Assembly: GCA_944386745.1 (NCBI GenBank)
Contig: CALXCG010000004.1
Span: 1 to 55,672 of the forward strand
Direction: 5' to 3'
Origin: an uncultured Clostridia bacterium
GTDB lineage: Bacteria; Bacillota; Clostridia; TANB77; CAG-508
DNA length: 55,672 nucleotides
Positions 19,901 through 29,300 of the stretch are shown in pieces. A model generated the notes under the pieces. That model was not told the DNA's origin. It saw only the letters and a list, made by a program, of their open reading frames with translations, and did not search any database. Each line of letters begins with the position of its first letter. Within the stretch, counting starts at the first letter, position 1. The position numbers and the translations under genes are program-made.

Positions 19901-21296
19901 TGCTTATTCAACAGCAGACTTGTACCAACGAGACGAGCAAGATGCAGTTCCAGCTCTATATATAACTCAAAGTGATGGTAAATATATATTTGAAGGGGTA
20001 ATACCAGGACAATATGTGCTTAAATATACTTATGGTGATAATAGTTATATTGTTGATATAGATAGTGGAAATGAAACAAGAATACAAGCAGAAAAATATA
20101 AATCAACAAAATATAGGGATGGAAATAAACAAGAAGCAGAAGATAGTAACTTATATTGGTATAGAAATGAAACAGGAAATGCAACGAGATTATCAGATGC
20201 AAGAGATGTCTCAGGAAAATATAGTGATGACTCAAGTATAGAAAACAAAAACAATGTAGACATAGTAGAAAGAAGAACAACTGTAGATACAGTAAATTAT
20301 GAATATGCAGTTGAGGATGCTAAACTAGAGGAAATCACAGCCGAATCTAAACAATTTGATATTAAATTAGATTATGATGTAAATCTAGATAATATAAGCC
20401 AATATGGTGCACAATTGAAATTTAATTTTGATAATATAGATTTTGGTATTATTAGAAGACCATTACAAGAAATGAGAATTAAAAAGGAAATTTCATACAT
20501 AGAAGTTACTCTTGCAAATGGTCAGATACTTATAAAAGGTGATCCAAGAACAGAAGAAATACAAAATTTAAGATTAATACCACAATCAGCAAATACGCAA
20601 GAAGGTCAAACAGTCTATATTGAAGTTGATAACGAAATCATACAAGGAGCTACCTTAAAAGTAGAATATGAAATAACAGTAGACTTAACAGGATGTGAAG
20701 TAGATTATAACAGCAAGGATTATTATTATTACAACATAGTACCAAATAATTATAGACAACGAGGAGTATGGAGAATGGCAACCGTAACAGATTTGTATGA
20801 TTATGTTCCAAATGATTTGAATTATGATGAAGCAAATAATCCTGATTATGGATGGATATCTATTACAACAGATCAAATAGAAAGTGGTAACCTTTCAGCG
20901 GAAGCATTAGAATCTTTGACAAGATATAATAAAATATTACATACAGAATACTTTGCTGATATGACACCAAATGCAAATGATAGAATAAGAACAGCTAAAT
21001 TAAATCTTTCAAGATTATTATCAAATAATGAAATGGATTTCACTTTTGATAATGATATAGAGGTAAATGAGACAACTGGTAGAGTACCAGATGGAAGTAT
21101 ACCAGGAAATTATGTACCTAGTGAAAGTCCAAATGGTGGAAATCCAAGTGAACCTGATGAGTCAACAGTTGAGATTATAATTACTGGACCTACAGGTGCT
21201 AATCAAAATTATATAGTTTATGGAATTATCGGATTTGTTGTTATTGTAATATTTAGCATAGGTATTGTCCTAATTAAAAGGACTTTGAAGAAGTAG
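16938..21296 (+). CDS. Thioester-domain-like SpaA/SdrD surface protein, partner B
   Basis: This is a 1,452-residue protein; GGAGG lies 9 bp before ATG 16938. A signal peptide covers residues 1-24 (SNA cleavage). Cys66 in AAYCLDH is the candidate thioester Cys, and a downstream GAQRGM segment could supply the Gln. A SpaA-type prealbumin-like domain begins at about 333 (FIKIKKQDQD), SdrD B-like domains at about 447 (LSGYVWED) and 935 (IQGTIWED). Between them is the conserved core shared with partners A and C (YEHIYQYSQRF, VKFGEKY). It ends with IPGNYVP, an acidic stretch, TGPTG, a membrane helix and a KRTLKK tail. Translated with copy B from one operon. The intramolecular isopeptide and thioester bonds are predictions from the family. 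Confidence 0.87.
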   Translation: MHKKILGMVIAFIVMLGITKSSNAYTIGEIRRMAEENLDEFLSTDFGEYANGSTDAEITGSRAAYCLDHIDGTMPGHDGGNGSWMKIMTIDIANNSINNVNGLSTKDSVGAQRGMELGYYAISSYVNDEPWGRTQSSPYRMMMLYKAGYYSATLQDAGLFDSSLPVVDYDIALDRFVAGKSEELTQEARDYVSSTSSFNFEDKSKEDVQTIVEQDNLIFIGPYKILNSGAGYISDITVRTANGSICHADGWSTSTNSNNVNWNKDLPNNEEFYLVFNEQKPDSAKEVKVYKKVDNVLQGRMVYCASDGGQNIMIYGGKKDATVEYEIELPDVPFSFIKIKKQDQDTQNALQGVGFIVYNQAEGKWVRDGVPATYVDNIQDATVYISNSRGEVDIRNLSKSGNYVIYEVVNPNFGYQYGSLDNLFQISEANISAVGQTINLTINNKRKYIRLSGYVWEDIISQKQSIRNYLYRQDENDDFDQLIANMTVSLRDANGNLLRAEDGHEIQPRKTNSDGSYMFGNYLAQGYENEKVLIEDIINGAYIQFEYNGMCYKSIPLNPSADNGSKATDEANRSQSGENNPYFYSTRYATVTSNEATDTEGRVTSLEYDYANNRSTLKYSSNTSNYIYGYDGQSYPIDGIDNKYKTFANTKDANNGIMGKNLTANEIYMNSMEEIPNINLGIMVREMPDLAVMQDIQNAKVTLNGYEHIYQYSQRFDTNGEFRENGEDGFNVAVKFGEKYLDNSYTREIYSSDIIYNQSEEGNGKLEVYITYKIAIRNEATSVYTRINELANYYDDDFELVATGYSINDAGDVVNNIPNRVVDGYSQSGYKKSIIYAGTGEELPPVGADQSNTIELYVQYKLNNDALNAVLNEDVTLASITEVSSYSSFENGFSTVYSAVDKDSRPDSITLNNRTTYEDDTDSAPTLVLKATNTRIIQGTIWEDNAIQALLNGTGYDKRREGDGRYDASNENVIRNVQVELLTVNSSGAYSTADLYQRDEQDAVPALYITQSDGKYIFEGVIPGQYVLKYTYGDNSYIVDIDSGNETRIQAEKYKSTKYRDGNKQEAEDSNLYWYRNETGNATRLSDARDVSGKYSDDSSIENKNNVDIVERRTTVDTVNYEYAVEDAKLEEITAESKQFDIKLDYDVNLDNISQYGAQLKFNFDNIDFGIIRRPLQEMRIKKEISYIEVTLANGQILIKGDPRTEEIQNLRLIPQSANTQEGQTVYIEVDNEIIQGATLKVEYEITVDLTGCEVDYNSKDYYYYNIVPNNYRQRGVWRMATVTDLYDYVPNDLNYDEANNPDYGWISITTDQIESGNLSAEALESLTRYNKILHTEYFADMTPNANDRIRTAKLNLSRLLSNNEMDFTFDNDIEVNETTGRVPDGSIPGNYVPSESPNGGNPSEPDESTVEIIITGPTGANQNYIVYGIIGFVVIVIFSIGIVLIKRTLKK

Positions 21297-21303
21297 AATA
21301 CAT

Positions 21304-21490
21304 AGCCAAGCTATTATATAAAATTTTATTTATTACTCGGCTAACATTACATCATTAAGAAAATTTAAAATTACCCAATAGGCAACCTCTCAAAGCTAGT
21401 TTGAGATTCTCCTATTGGGTAATTTAATACTTTCTAGAATGATTTCATTCGCATTCGTAATTGCATAAAATTTTATATAATAGCTTGGCT
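21304..21490. repeat. 187-bp nested palindrome after unit B
   Basis: Outer arms 21304-21329 and 21465-21490 are perfect 26-bp inverted repeats beginning AGCCAAGC. Inside lies a perfect 15-bp hairpin (21368-21382 with 21411-21425) whose loop holds a further 7-bp stem (21388-21394 with 21400-21406). It starts 8 bp after the stop of partner B. The layout resembles a MITE or large bidirectional terminator; no clear target-site duplication is visible. Confidence 0.8.
21368..21427. terminator. Terminator-like inner hairpin of the palindrome after unit B
   Basis: The 15-bp stem ending CCTATTGGGTAATTT runs into a short T stretch. It is the only candidate for ending transcription of unit B. Confidence 0.6.
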
Positions 21491-21564
21491 TTAAAATAAG
21501 GAGGTTAAATTGAATGTTCTTACGCAAATTGGTGGTTTGGGGAAAACTAGTAGAAAAAGTTACA

Positions 21565-21597
21565 AATTGTAACAAAAATGTAAAGCAAATATAACAA
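21565..21597 (+). promoter_or_regulatory. Three 11-bp-phased direct repeats upstream of unit C
   Basis: Units begin near 21565 (AATTGTAACAA), 21576 (AAATGTAAAGC) and 21587 (AAATATAACAA). The last two plus flank match the array before the prepilin-like gene at 23 of 25 positions. The first overlaps a perfect palindrome GTTACAAATTGTAAC (21559-21573). Confidence 0.45.
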
Positions 21598-21679
21598 AAA
21601 GGCACTAGATTCCATAAAAGTAGCTTCCCTAGTCGATTAGAAAAAGGTCGTTGAAAAATGGAAAAAACTTCACTTGAAT

Positions 21680-21707
21680 TTGAGAAAAATAGCTTGTAAC
21701 ATATAAT
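21680..21707 (+). promoter_or_regulatory. Possible promoter of unit C
   Basis: TTGAGA (21680-21685), 16 bp and TATAAT (21702-21707) lie 29 bp before ATG 21736. Confidence 0.5.
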
Positions 21708-21735
21708 TAAGAAATATTTTACTTTGGAGGTCATT

Positions 21736-24700
21736 ATGAGGGGAAAAATAGCAAAAAAAGTAATCATGCTAACTTTTATTTGTATAATTACAATGTTCGA
21801 CATCTTTATAGTTAGCAAACAAATAGTTCAAGCAGTTGGAGAAGAACAAACTGAACAAGAAAAAACAGAAGTAAGGATTACACAGGGCGTAGAAAAATAT
21901 TTTGAGCTTTCTGAAAATCAAACATTATTGCAACAGAGAATAGAGACAACACTAAACAAAGATGATAAGGTGAAAACATCAGAAAACTTAACAGTTAATG
22001 TGCCTGTTATAGAAGATAAAGTACCAGATACAGCAATTGTATTATTAAATGGGGTAAAACTTCCAGATAATACATATTTTTATGATGTTCAAAATAAAAA
22101 GATAGATATATCAGTAAATAAAGACAACGGATTAACAGATGACCAATGTACATATCAAGTTATTTATACTTATACAGATATAAGTAAAGATGATACAATT
22201 TCAAATAAAACTGTTTTAGATACAATTGTATCAGTTGACATAGAAGGTGAAGAATCAACAGATTCAGAAGATTCACAAGAGATAGAATTAGAAGAAAAAG
22301 GAACAATTATATCTCTTATGGGCAATATAACTAATGAAGTATATAAAGGATATTTATATCAAGGAACACAATTTCCTACATCATATGCAGTAACAAATAG
22401 AGTAGAAATTTCAAATATAGATAATTTAGATGCAGTAACAATAAATAATGTATCTGAAGATTTTGTAGAGGAAGAAAAAGTTGTAGATTCAAGAACAAAT
22501 GAGGAAACAACAATTGAGAATGAGAGAAATATAGATCAATTAGTATATTATACATTAACAAAAATTAGTAAAGAAGATATGCTTAGAATATTAGGTGAAG
22601 AAGGGGTAGTTACATTATATAATCAAAATGATGAAATAATAGCACAATTAAATAAAGATACACAAGCAGATGAGGACGGAAATTTAGTAGTTCAATATAA
22701 TGCAGAAGAAGTAACTAAACTAAAAATAGTTACAACTAAACCTGTACAAGAAGGAAGAATTGAAATTTACCATGAAAAAGCTATAAAAGCAACCACAGGA
22801 TTTTTAAGACCAGATATTGAGAGATTTGATTATTTAAGAGAAACTATTCAAGCAAATGAAGAAACAGCAGTAATGAATATGAAATTAATAGAACCAACAA
22901 CACAATTTGATATGACTTTAAATAAAACTGATTATTCAACAATGAATACAAATAAAGATATAGAAATTACTCTTACATTAAAAAATAATTCATATAATAT
23001 GAGCTTATATGAAAATCCAGAAATAGAAATTGTATTTCCAGAAGAAGTTCAAAATTTAGAAATACAAGACCAAATTAATATATTATATGATTCAGAATTA
23101 AGTATAAGAGAAAGCTATGTAGAAGGAAATGTTGTTCATATATTATTAAATGGAGTTCAAACAAATTACAAAGAAGTTGGTACACAAATCAATTTAAAAG
23201 TAAATATGGAATTTGATAAAACATTGACAAATAGAACTTCTGAAATAGTGACAAAAATGAAAAATAGAACAGAAGAAGTAGAAAATAGAAAACAAGTAAG
23301 TATAACATCTCCAAGAGAAATAATTACAGTTAATAATATACAAGAATTAGGAGTTGAAAGCTATGGAGAGGAAAAACAATTAACAGCTGAAATAGCAAAA
23401 AATGCAAATGAAAAAACTATGCAAGTTGAATCTGAAGTTATTAATAATACAGATAATGCAACATCTATGAAAATATTAGGAGAATTTCCAACAAATGATA
23501 GGCAAAATAATTTGGGAGCAACTATAAATACACCTGTTCAAGTAGAAGGTGTAAATGCCACAGTTTATTATACTACAAATGAAAATGCAACAGAAGATAT
23601 TGAAAACAATGCAAATGGATGGGTTAGTGATACTAATTCTATATCTAATGCAAAAAAATATTTAATTACTATTGATGAAATGAATCCAGAAAATAGTGCA
23701 AAATTCACATATTCTGCATTTATTCCTGCAGATTTAGAATATAACCAAAAAGCAACTGAAGGTTATACAGTATATTATACTGATGCACAATCAAATATTA
23801 GTAATAAAGCAGAAGCAACTAATGTTTTAATGACAACTGGAGATGGACCTATTGTTGAAGCAGAATTAGTGGCTAAAGTTAATGGTGAAGCAATTAATAC
23901 AGGAGATACTGTAAAAGCTGGAGAAAAAATAAGTTATGAAGTTAACTTGAAAAATACAGGAACAGCAGATGCAAGTAATATATCAGTTGATTTAACTATT
24001 TCACAATCAAATGATTCTGGAAATAATGAAGTAGTAAATTTAAAAGTAGACAGCATTGCACCAAATGAAACTAAAATAGTTGCTCATGAAAAAGAAATTC
24101 CAGCAGATTTAAGCACTGAAATTTCTTTAACAGCTAATGCTAAGGTTTCTTATGAAGATGAGCAAAAAGATACTAATCAAATGGTGTTAAATGCAGAACC
24201 AGCAAAAATTGTTGGTAGTGTAAGATGGGATACAGTAGAAAATGATTATGATGAAAATGGTAATGTTATAGAAAAAGTATTTACTCAAGGAGATATAATT
24301 TCTTTTATTGCATCAATAACAAATAATACAGATGAGATACAAAGAGACTTGATTCTACACTGGGATTTGCCAGAATATTGTGAAATAATAGCCCAAGAAC
24401 AAATAATTGATAATAATAATCAAAATAGAGTAGAGTTAGAAAATACAAGTGATTTAACTTTAAAGGAATTACAACCTAGAGAGAATATTGAAATTTCTGT
24501 ATCAGTGTATCTAGGAGATTTTGATACAGATACAGAGAAAATATATGCCATAGCTAGTATTGAACAATCAGGAGAAATGTATAGATTAGGAAAAACAGTT
24601 GATAGAATTGTTTATAATGCTCCAAAATTTATTGATATAAATTTGTCTGCAAATGAGGAAGACGATTATGTAAAAGCAAATGATGAAATAAATTATAGAT

Positions 24701-26100
24701 TAACAATAACAAATAATAATTTAATAGATGTAAATGCTTTAATTATGGATGAAATTCCAGAACAATTAACTATATTAGAGATTAATACAGATAATGGAAC
24801 GATAGAAAAAACTGGAAATTATATAGTTGTTTCAAATATACAATTAGAACCTAATCAAACGTCAACTATCATAATAAAAACTACAGTGGACTATAAAGAA
24901 ATGGAAGAAGATGAGATTATAACAAATCAATTTACTGTATTAACTGGAACTGATATTGAGTTAACATCAAATGCAGTAACGCATATGATAGATAGACAAA
25001 GTCAGAATACAGACGAACCGGAGAATCCAGGCAATCCAGATAACCCAGACAATCCAGATAATCCAGACAATCCAGACAATCCAAATAATCCATCTGAACC
25101 TTCCGAGACATATAAAATAAGTGGTACAGTGTGGTTAGATAGTTCACTTGAAGGTAGAAGAGATGACAATGAAAATGGAATTAATGGAATAAATGTATAT
25201 TTGATGAATGCACAAACAAATCGAATAACAGATATTTCAGCTTCTACAAATTCAGAAGGATTTTATACATTGTCTAATATACCAAATGGAGAATATATAG
25301 TAGTTTTTGATTATTCTTCAACACAATATGGATTAACTAAATATCAAGCATCTGGAGTAGAAGATAATAGAAATTCAAAAGCTTTATCAAAACAAATAGA
25401 CATATTTGGAACAGAAAAAACATACGGCGTTACAGATACTATCACTATTAACGGAGGTAGCATAGGTAATATTAGTATGGGATTAACCGAATTAGATGAC
25501 TTTGATTTACAAATAGATAAATATATAACTAGAATTATTGTAAAAACTCAAAGTGAAACAAACGTATATAGTTATAATAATGTGAATTTAGCTAAAATAG
25601 AAGTAAATGCTAAAAAAATCAATAATGCAGAGATAACAGTTGAGTATGCTATAAGAGTAACAAATGTAGGACAAATAGAAGGATATGCAAGAAGAATTGT
25701 TGACCATATTCCAGAAGGATTTTCATTTGATCCTGCTGAAAATAAAGACTGGTATACTTCAGGAGATAATATTTATAGTGTTATATTAGCAAATGATAAA
25801 ATTGCGGCTGGTGACTCAAAAACTTTAACTTTAACATTGACAAAAGACTTATCAGAGAATGCAACAGGAACTTATACAAATAATGTTGAAATAGAAGAAA
25901 GCTATAATGAATTAGGAGTATCTGATATAAATGCTAAGAATGGAAATGATACAGATACAGCACAATTAATTATAAGCATAGGTACAGGAGCTATAGTTCT
26001 ATATACAATATTAACATTATCAATTATTGGTATTTTAGCAATAGGGGTATATTTAATAAAAGTAAAAGTTTTAGATGTGAAAAATGAGGAAAGGAGGTAA
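21736..26100 (+). CDS. DUF11/SdrD-like surface protein, copy C
   Basis: The start is ATG 21736, as GGAGG at 21726-21730 lies just ahead; an in-frame TTG at 21724 overlaps it. The 1,454-residue product has a signal or anchor helix (residues about 8-30), a long N-terminal beta-rich region, DUF11-like units in the middle, a spacer of eight Asn-Pro-x triplets (25024-25095), an SdrD B-like domain at about 1125 (SGTVWLD), a last DUF11 domain at about 1255 (FDLQIDKYITR), then SIGTG, a membrane helix (about 1417-1438) and a KNEERR tail. It is the close paralogue of copy A. Unlike copies A and B its PGN motif before the C-terminus reads KNGN. Its partner begins 3 bp after its stop, so translation is probably coupled. 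Confidence 0.88.
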   Translation: MRGKIAKKVIMLTFICIITMFDIFIVSKQIVQAVGEEQTEQEKTEVRITQGVEKYFELSENQTLLQQRIETTLNKDDKVKTSENLTVNVPVIEDKVPDTAIVLLNGVKLPDNTYFYDVQNKKIDISVNKDNGLTDDQCTYQVIYTYTDISKDDTISNKTVLDTIVSVDIEGEESTDSEDSQEIELEEKGTIISLMGNITNEVYKGYLYQGTQFPTSYAVTNRVEISNIDNLDAVTINNVSEDFVEEEKVVDSRTNEETTIENERNIDQLVYYTLTKISKEDMLRILGEEGVVTLYNQNDEIIAQLNKDTQADEDGNLVVQYNAEEVTKLKIVTTKPVQEGRIEIYHEKAIKATTGFLRPDIERFDYLRETIQANEETAVMNMKLIEPTTQFDMTLNKTDYSTMNTNKDIEITLTLKNNSYNMSLYENPEIEIVFPEEVQNLEIQDQINILYDSELSIRESYVEGNVVHILLNGVQTNYKEVGTQINLKVNMEFDKTLTNRTSEIVTKMKNRTEEVENRKQVSITSPREIITVNNIQELGVESYGEEKQLTAEIAKNANEKTMQVESEVINNTDNATSMKILGEFPTNDRQNNLGATINTPVQVEGVNATVYYTTNENATEDIENNANGWVSDTNSISNAKKYLITIDEMNPENSAKFTYSAFIPADLEYNQKATEGYTVYYTDAQSNISNKAEATNVLMTTGDGPIVEAELVAKVNGEAINTGDTVKAGEKISYEVNLKNTGTADASNISVDLTISQSNDSGNNEVVNLKVDSIAPNETKIVAHEKEIPADLSTEISLTANAKVSYEDEQKDTNQMVLNAEPAKIVGSVRWDTVENDYDENGNVIEKVFTQGDIISFIASITNNTDEIQRDLILHWDLPEYCEIIAQEQIIDNNNQNRVELENTSDLTLKELQPRENIEISVSVYLGDFDTDTEKIYAIASIEQSGEMYRLGKTVDRIVYNAPKFIDINLSANEEDDYVKANDEINYRLTITNNNLIDVNALIMDEIPEQLTILEINTDNGTIEKTGNYIVVSNIQLEPNQTSTIIIKTTVDYKEMEEDEIITNQFTVLTGTDIELTSNAVTHMIDRQSQNTDEPENPGNPDNPDNPDNPDNPDNPNNPSEPSETYKISGTVWLDSSLEGRRDDNENGINGINVYLMNAQTNRITDISASTNSEGFYTLSNIPNGEYIVVFDYSSTQYGLTKYQASGVEDNRNSKALSKQIDIFGTEKTYGVTDTITINGGSIGNISMGLTELDDFDLQIDKYITRIIVKTQSETNVYSYNNVNLAKIEVNAKKINNAEITVEYAIRVTNVGQIEGYARRIVDHIPEGFSFDPAENKDWYTSGDNIYSVILANDKIAAGDSKTLTLTLTKDLSENATGTYTNNVEIEESYNELGVSDINAKNGNDTDTAQLIISIGTGAIVLYTILTLSIIGILAIGVYLIKVKVLDVKNEERR
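25024..25095 (+). repeat. Nine-base tandem repeat coding for an Asn-Pro-Asp spacer
   Basis: Eight units of the type AATCCAGAC encode (NPD/NPG/NPN)n immediately before the SdrD-like domain of copy C. Copies A and B have unrelated short linkers here. Units are near-identical, so length is likely to vary between strains. Confidence 0.85.
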
Positions 26101-26103
26101 GCT

Positions 26104-26316
26104 ATGATAGAGAGATTGAAAAAATCAGCTATTATATTAATAGGTGTTGTAACATTTATACTTTTAGGTGCTTTTTGTCAAAAGTCAATGGCTTTACCTG
26201 TAGATTCTACAGTACATTTAACATCTAATTCTAAATATACTTTAAATGGAAACAACCTTGCTAGCCGGAACTTCAAATTATTTTTGTATTCAACAAGGAC
26301 AGCCGTTGAATCATGA
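26104..26316 (+). CDS. Partner C N-terminal fragment: signal peptide, out of frame with the rest
   Basis: ATG 26104 follows GGAGG and starts 3 bp after copy C. The first 48 codons are a signal peptide (residues 1-31, ending KSMA) and a short mature part, matching the layout of partners A and B. Around 26250-26270 the matching sequence moves to the +1 frame, and this frame ends at 26316. Residues after about 50 are therefore out-of-frame noise. Either one extra base is present in this gene or assembly, or a +1 frameshift joins this to the large downstream frame. Confidence 0.7.
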   Translation: MIERLKKSAIILIGVVTFILLGAFCQKSMALPVDSTVHLTSNSKYTLNGNNLASRNFKLFLYSTRTAVES

Positions 26317-29300
26317 TACATTATATAGAGTAAAAGAAGAGATAAATATTACTGGGGATAATGAGACTGACTATGTTATGTGTTGGATAGCTACCCAAGG
26401 AAACACAGATAGTACACCGGAAAGTTCATCAGAGCCTAATTATTCGAAGAAACAAAAATCAGTATATGCATATTATTCTACATGGGCAAGAAAGCATGGG
26501 TTAGGGTATAGTTATCATTGTCCTGATGAGCATAAAGATTATGACTGGGTAAATACAGCAAAAGAGAAATTTAGAGGATGGCAAAAAGCTAATAGTGCAA
26601 GTATAAAAAATAATAAAACACCTAGTAGCTTAAAAAAAGAAATATATAATTATAATGGACAATCATATATAAAAGTAGGACCTTTTAATTTTACATATAC
26701 AGGTAGCAATCCAGATGTAACTTTTAATATTACTAATCAAAATTGGACTGGACTTTCAGTTTTATATGGTGTATATAATGGTTCAACACTTGAAATATCA
26801 TCAGGATTTCAAGCAGAAGATTATTCAGGCAAGGATTTTTATTTATTAGTAAATACAAATTCAAATGCAACATATCTTAATTTGCAAGTAAATCTTACAG
26901 ATCTTATATGGAATTATAGTGGAACAGTATCTATTTTGCAAGGTGATGGAATAAATGAAGAACTTAATAAATCTTGGCAAAATGTAATTCATTTAACGGC
27001 TAAATATGATGAAACAACAGTAAATCAAACTTGTGAAATGAATAACATTCCTTTAACAGGAGAACTAGAAATTACAAAGCAAGATTATGATACGACAGGA
27101 ACATTAAATAATGTTGGGTTTGTATTATATAATAAAGAATTAGGACAATATGTAGCGTCATCAAGCTCAAATGGAATAGCAACATATACAAGTGATAGAA
27201 GTCAGGCAAAAGAATTTATTACAGGAGTAGATGGTAACTACGGTCAAATTACAGTTATAGGATTACTACCAGGAAATTATGAGATATATGAAACTAAAAA
27301 TCCAAATTATGGATATGAAGAGATTACAAGTGACAAACTAGTGGCAACAGTAACAATAGACCCAGGAACTGAATTTTCTAGAGGTGTTAATGATGGTCAG
27401 AGAACAATAGCAGATGGATATTATGAACTAGAATCAGCCTTGGCTTCTAATATGGTTGTAGAAGTACAAGGAGGAAAAAGTCTAGATTCAACAAATGTCC
27501 AATTATATAATAGAAACAATTCTGCTGCACAGCAATTTTATGTTGAATATGTAGGAAATGGATATTATATAATTAGATCTGCTGGGGCAAATAATAAGGT
27601 ACTAGATGTAGAAGGTGGTTCAGCAGATTCTGGAGCAAATGTTCAGATATATACTAGTAATGATTCAATTGCTCAAAGATGGTTTATAAGTGATGCAGGA
27701 GGAGGATATTACTATATTATTAACCAAGCTGGATGGAAGTATTTAGATGTTTACGGTGGAAATACAGCTAATGGCACAAATATCCAAGTTTATAATGGAA
27801 ATGAAAGAAATTCACAGAAATTTAAACTTAATAGCAAAGACACAAGTTCACTAACACAGGTAACTATATCAAATGCAAAACAAACAGGAAATATGAGAAT
27901 TCAAAAAACAGATGCAACAAATTCTTCTGCAATGTCAGGAATAAGATTTAAAATTAGAAATACTGCTGGAGAATATATAGTAGCAGTAGATAATAGCGGA
28001 AGAGTACAATCAACTGTAACAGGAACAATACACTTAGGAAATATGCAAACAACAACAAATGTTAATAGTGCAACAGAGTTTGTTACATCTAATAGTGGAG
28101 TAGTAGACATATATAATTTAAAAGCTGATACATATCAAGTATTAGAAACATCAATAGGAAATAATTATTATGGATATGAATTAGATGAAGCATATATATC
28201 ATGGTCAAGCAATATGGGAAGTGGAACAGGAGCGACATCTAGTATATATGTAAATAGACAAACATCAAGTGATACAAGTGAAAGTGCTTCAGGAAGATAT
28301 GATGTATTAACAGTAAAAAATAGAAGAAAATATGTTAAAATTTCAGGATATGTATGGGAAGATGTAGCTTGGGATGATGGAAAAAATCAAGATTCAAACC
28401 AATTATATCAAGCTGTAAATGATGATAGAAATGATAAATTATTAAACAATATAGTGGTAAGACTAAAAGATAGTAATGGCTCTACTATACAAGAAGTTAG
28501 AACAAATTCAAGTGGAAAATATACATTTAATAATGTTATTATTGATAACTTGAGTAGATATTATATAGAATTTTCATATAATGGTATGGCATATGAATCA
28601 GTAGATATTATAAATATATCAAACAATAGAGGAACAAAAGCAATAGAAGGAAGCAATAGAACAACATTTAATGCAAACTTTGCACAAATAACAACAGGGC
28701 AATCAAATAATAGTAATGGTACTAAGACAAATGATATAAGATACAATACTGGAAATTATACAAGTACAATTAATTATGAAGGAACATATCAATATGGATA
28801 TGATGCATCACAAGTAAAATATATGACAGCTGATGAATATAGAACATATTATCCAGTAAATGGAGTAGCAAGTAAATACTTAATAACATCCTCAACATAT
28901 AATGCATATAGATCTGTAGGAAGAAGTGGATATTTATCAGATATAATAAATGCAAATAGTATAAGGCAAAGTGGAACAACAGAAATAGGAACAACTTTCA
29001 CATCAGGAATTAATTTAGGATTAAAGAAAAGAGAAAGACCAGACTTATCAGTAGTAAAAGATGTAGAGAGTGCGACTGTAAGTATAGTTGGAACACAACA
29101 CGTATACAAATATGGTGATAGATTTAATCCAGATTTATGGGCGGAAAATAGCAATGGAGTAAGTGGACATGAATTAGATCCAAGAGTGAAATTTGAAGAA
29201 AAATATGCAGAAATGACATATTCAAGACCACTATATGCATCAGATGTATACTATACAGGAGACCAAGGAGATCCATTATCAATACAATTAACATATAAAA

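Noticed and set aside
21304..21490. Insertion sequence
   Set aside because: The element has terminal inverted repeats but no transposase frame and no clear target duplication; at most it is a non-autonomous element.
21396..21818. 140-codon minus-strand frame between units B and C
   Set aside because: It runs through the palindrome, the phased repeats, the promoter and the start of copy C. No ribosome binding site or domain supports it.
25024..25095. Possible short CRISPR-like or satellite array
   Set aside because: The 9-base repeats are in frame, encode an Asn-Pro-Asp spacer and have no unique spacers between them.
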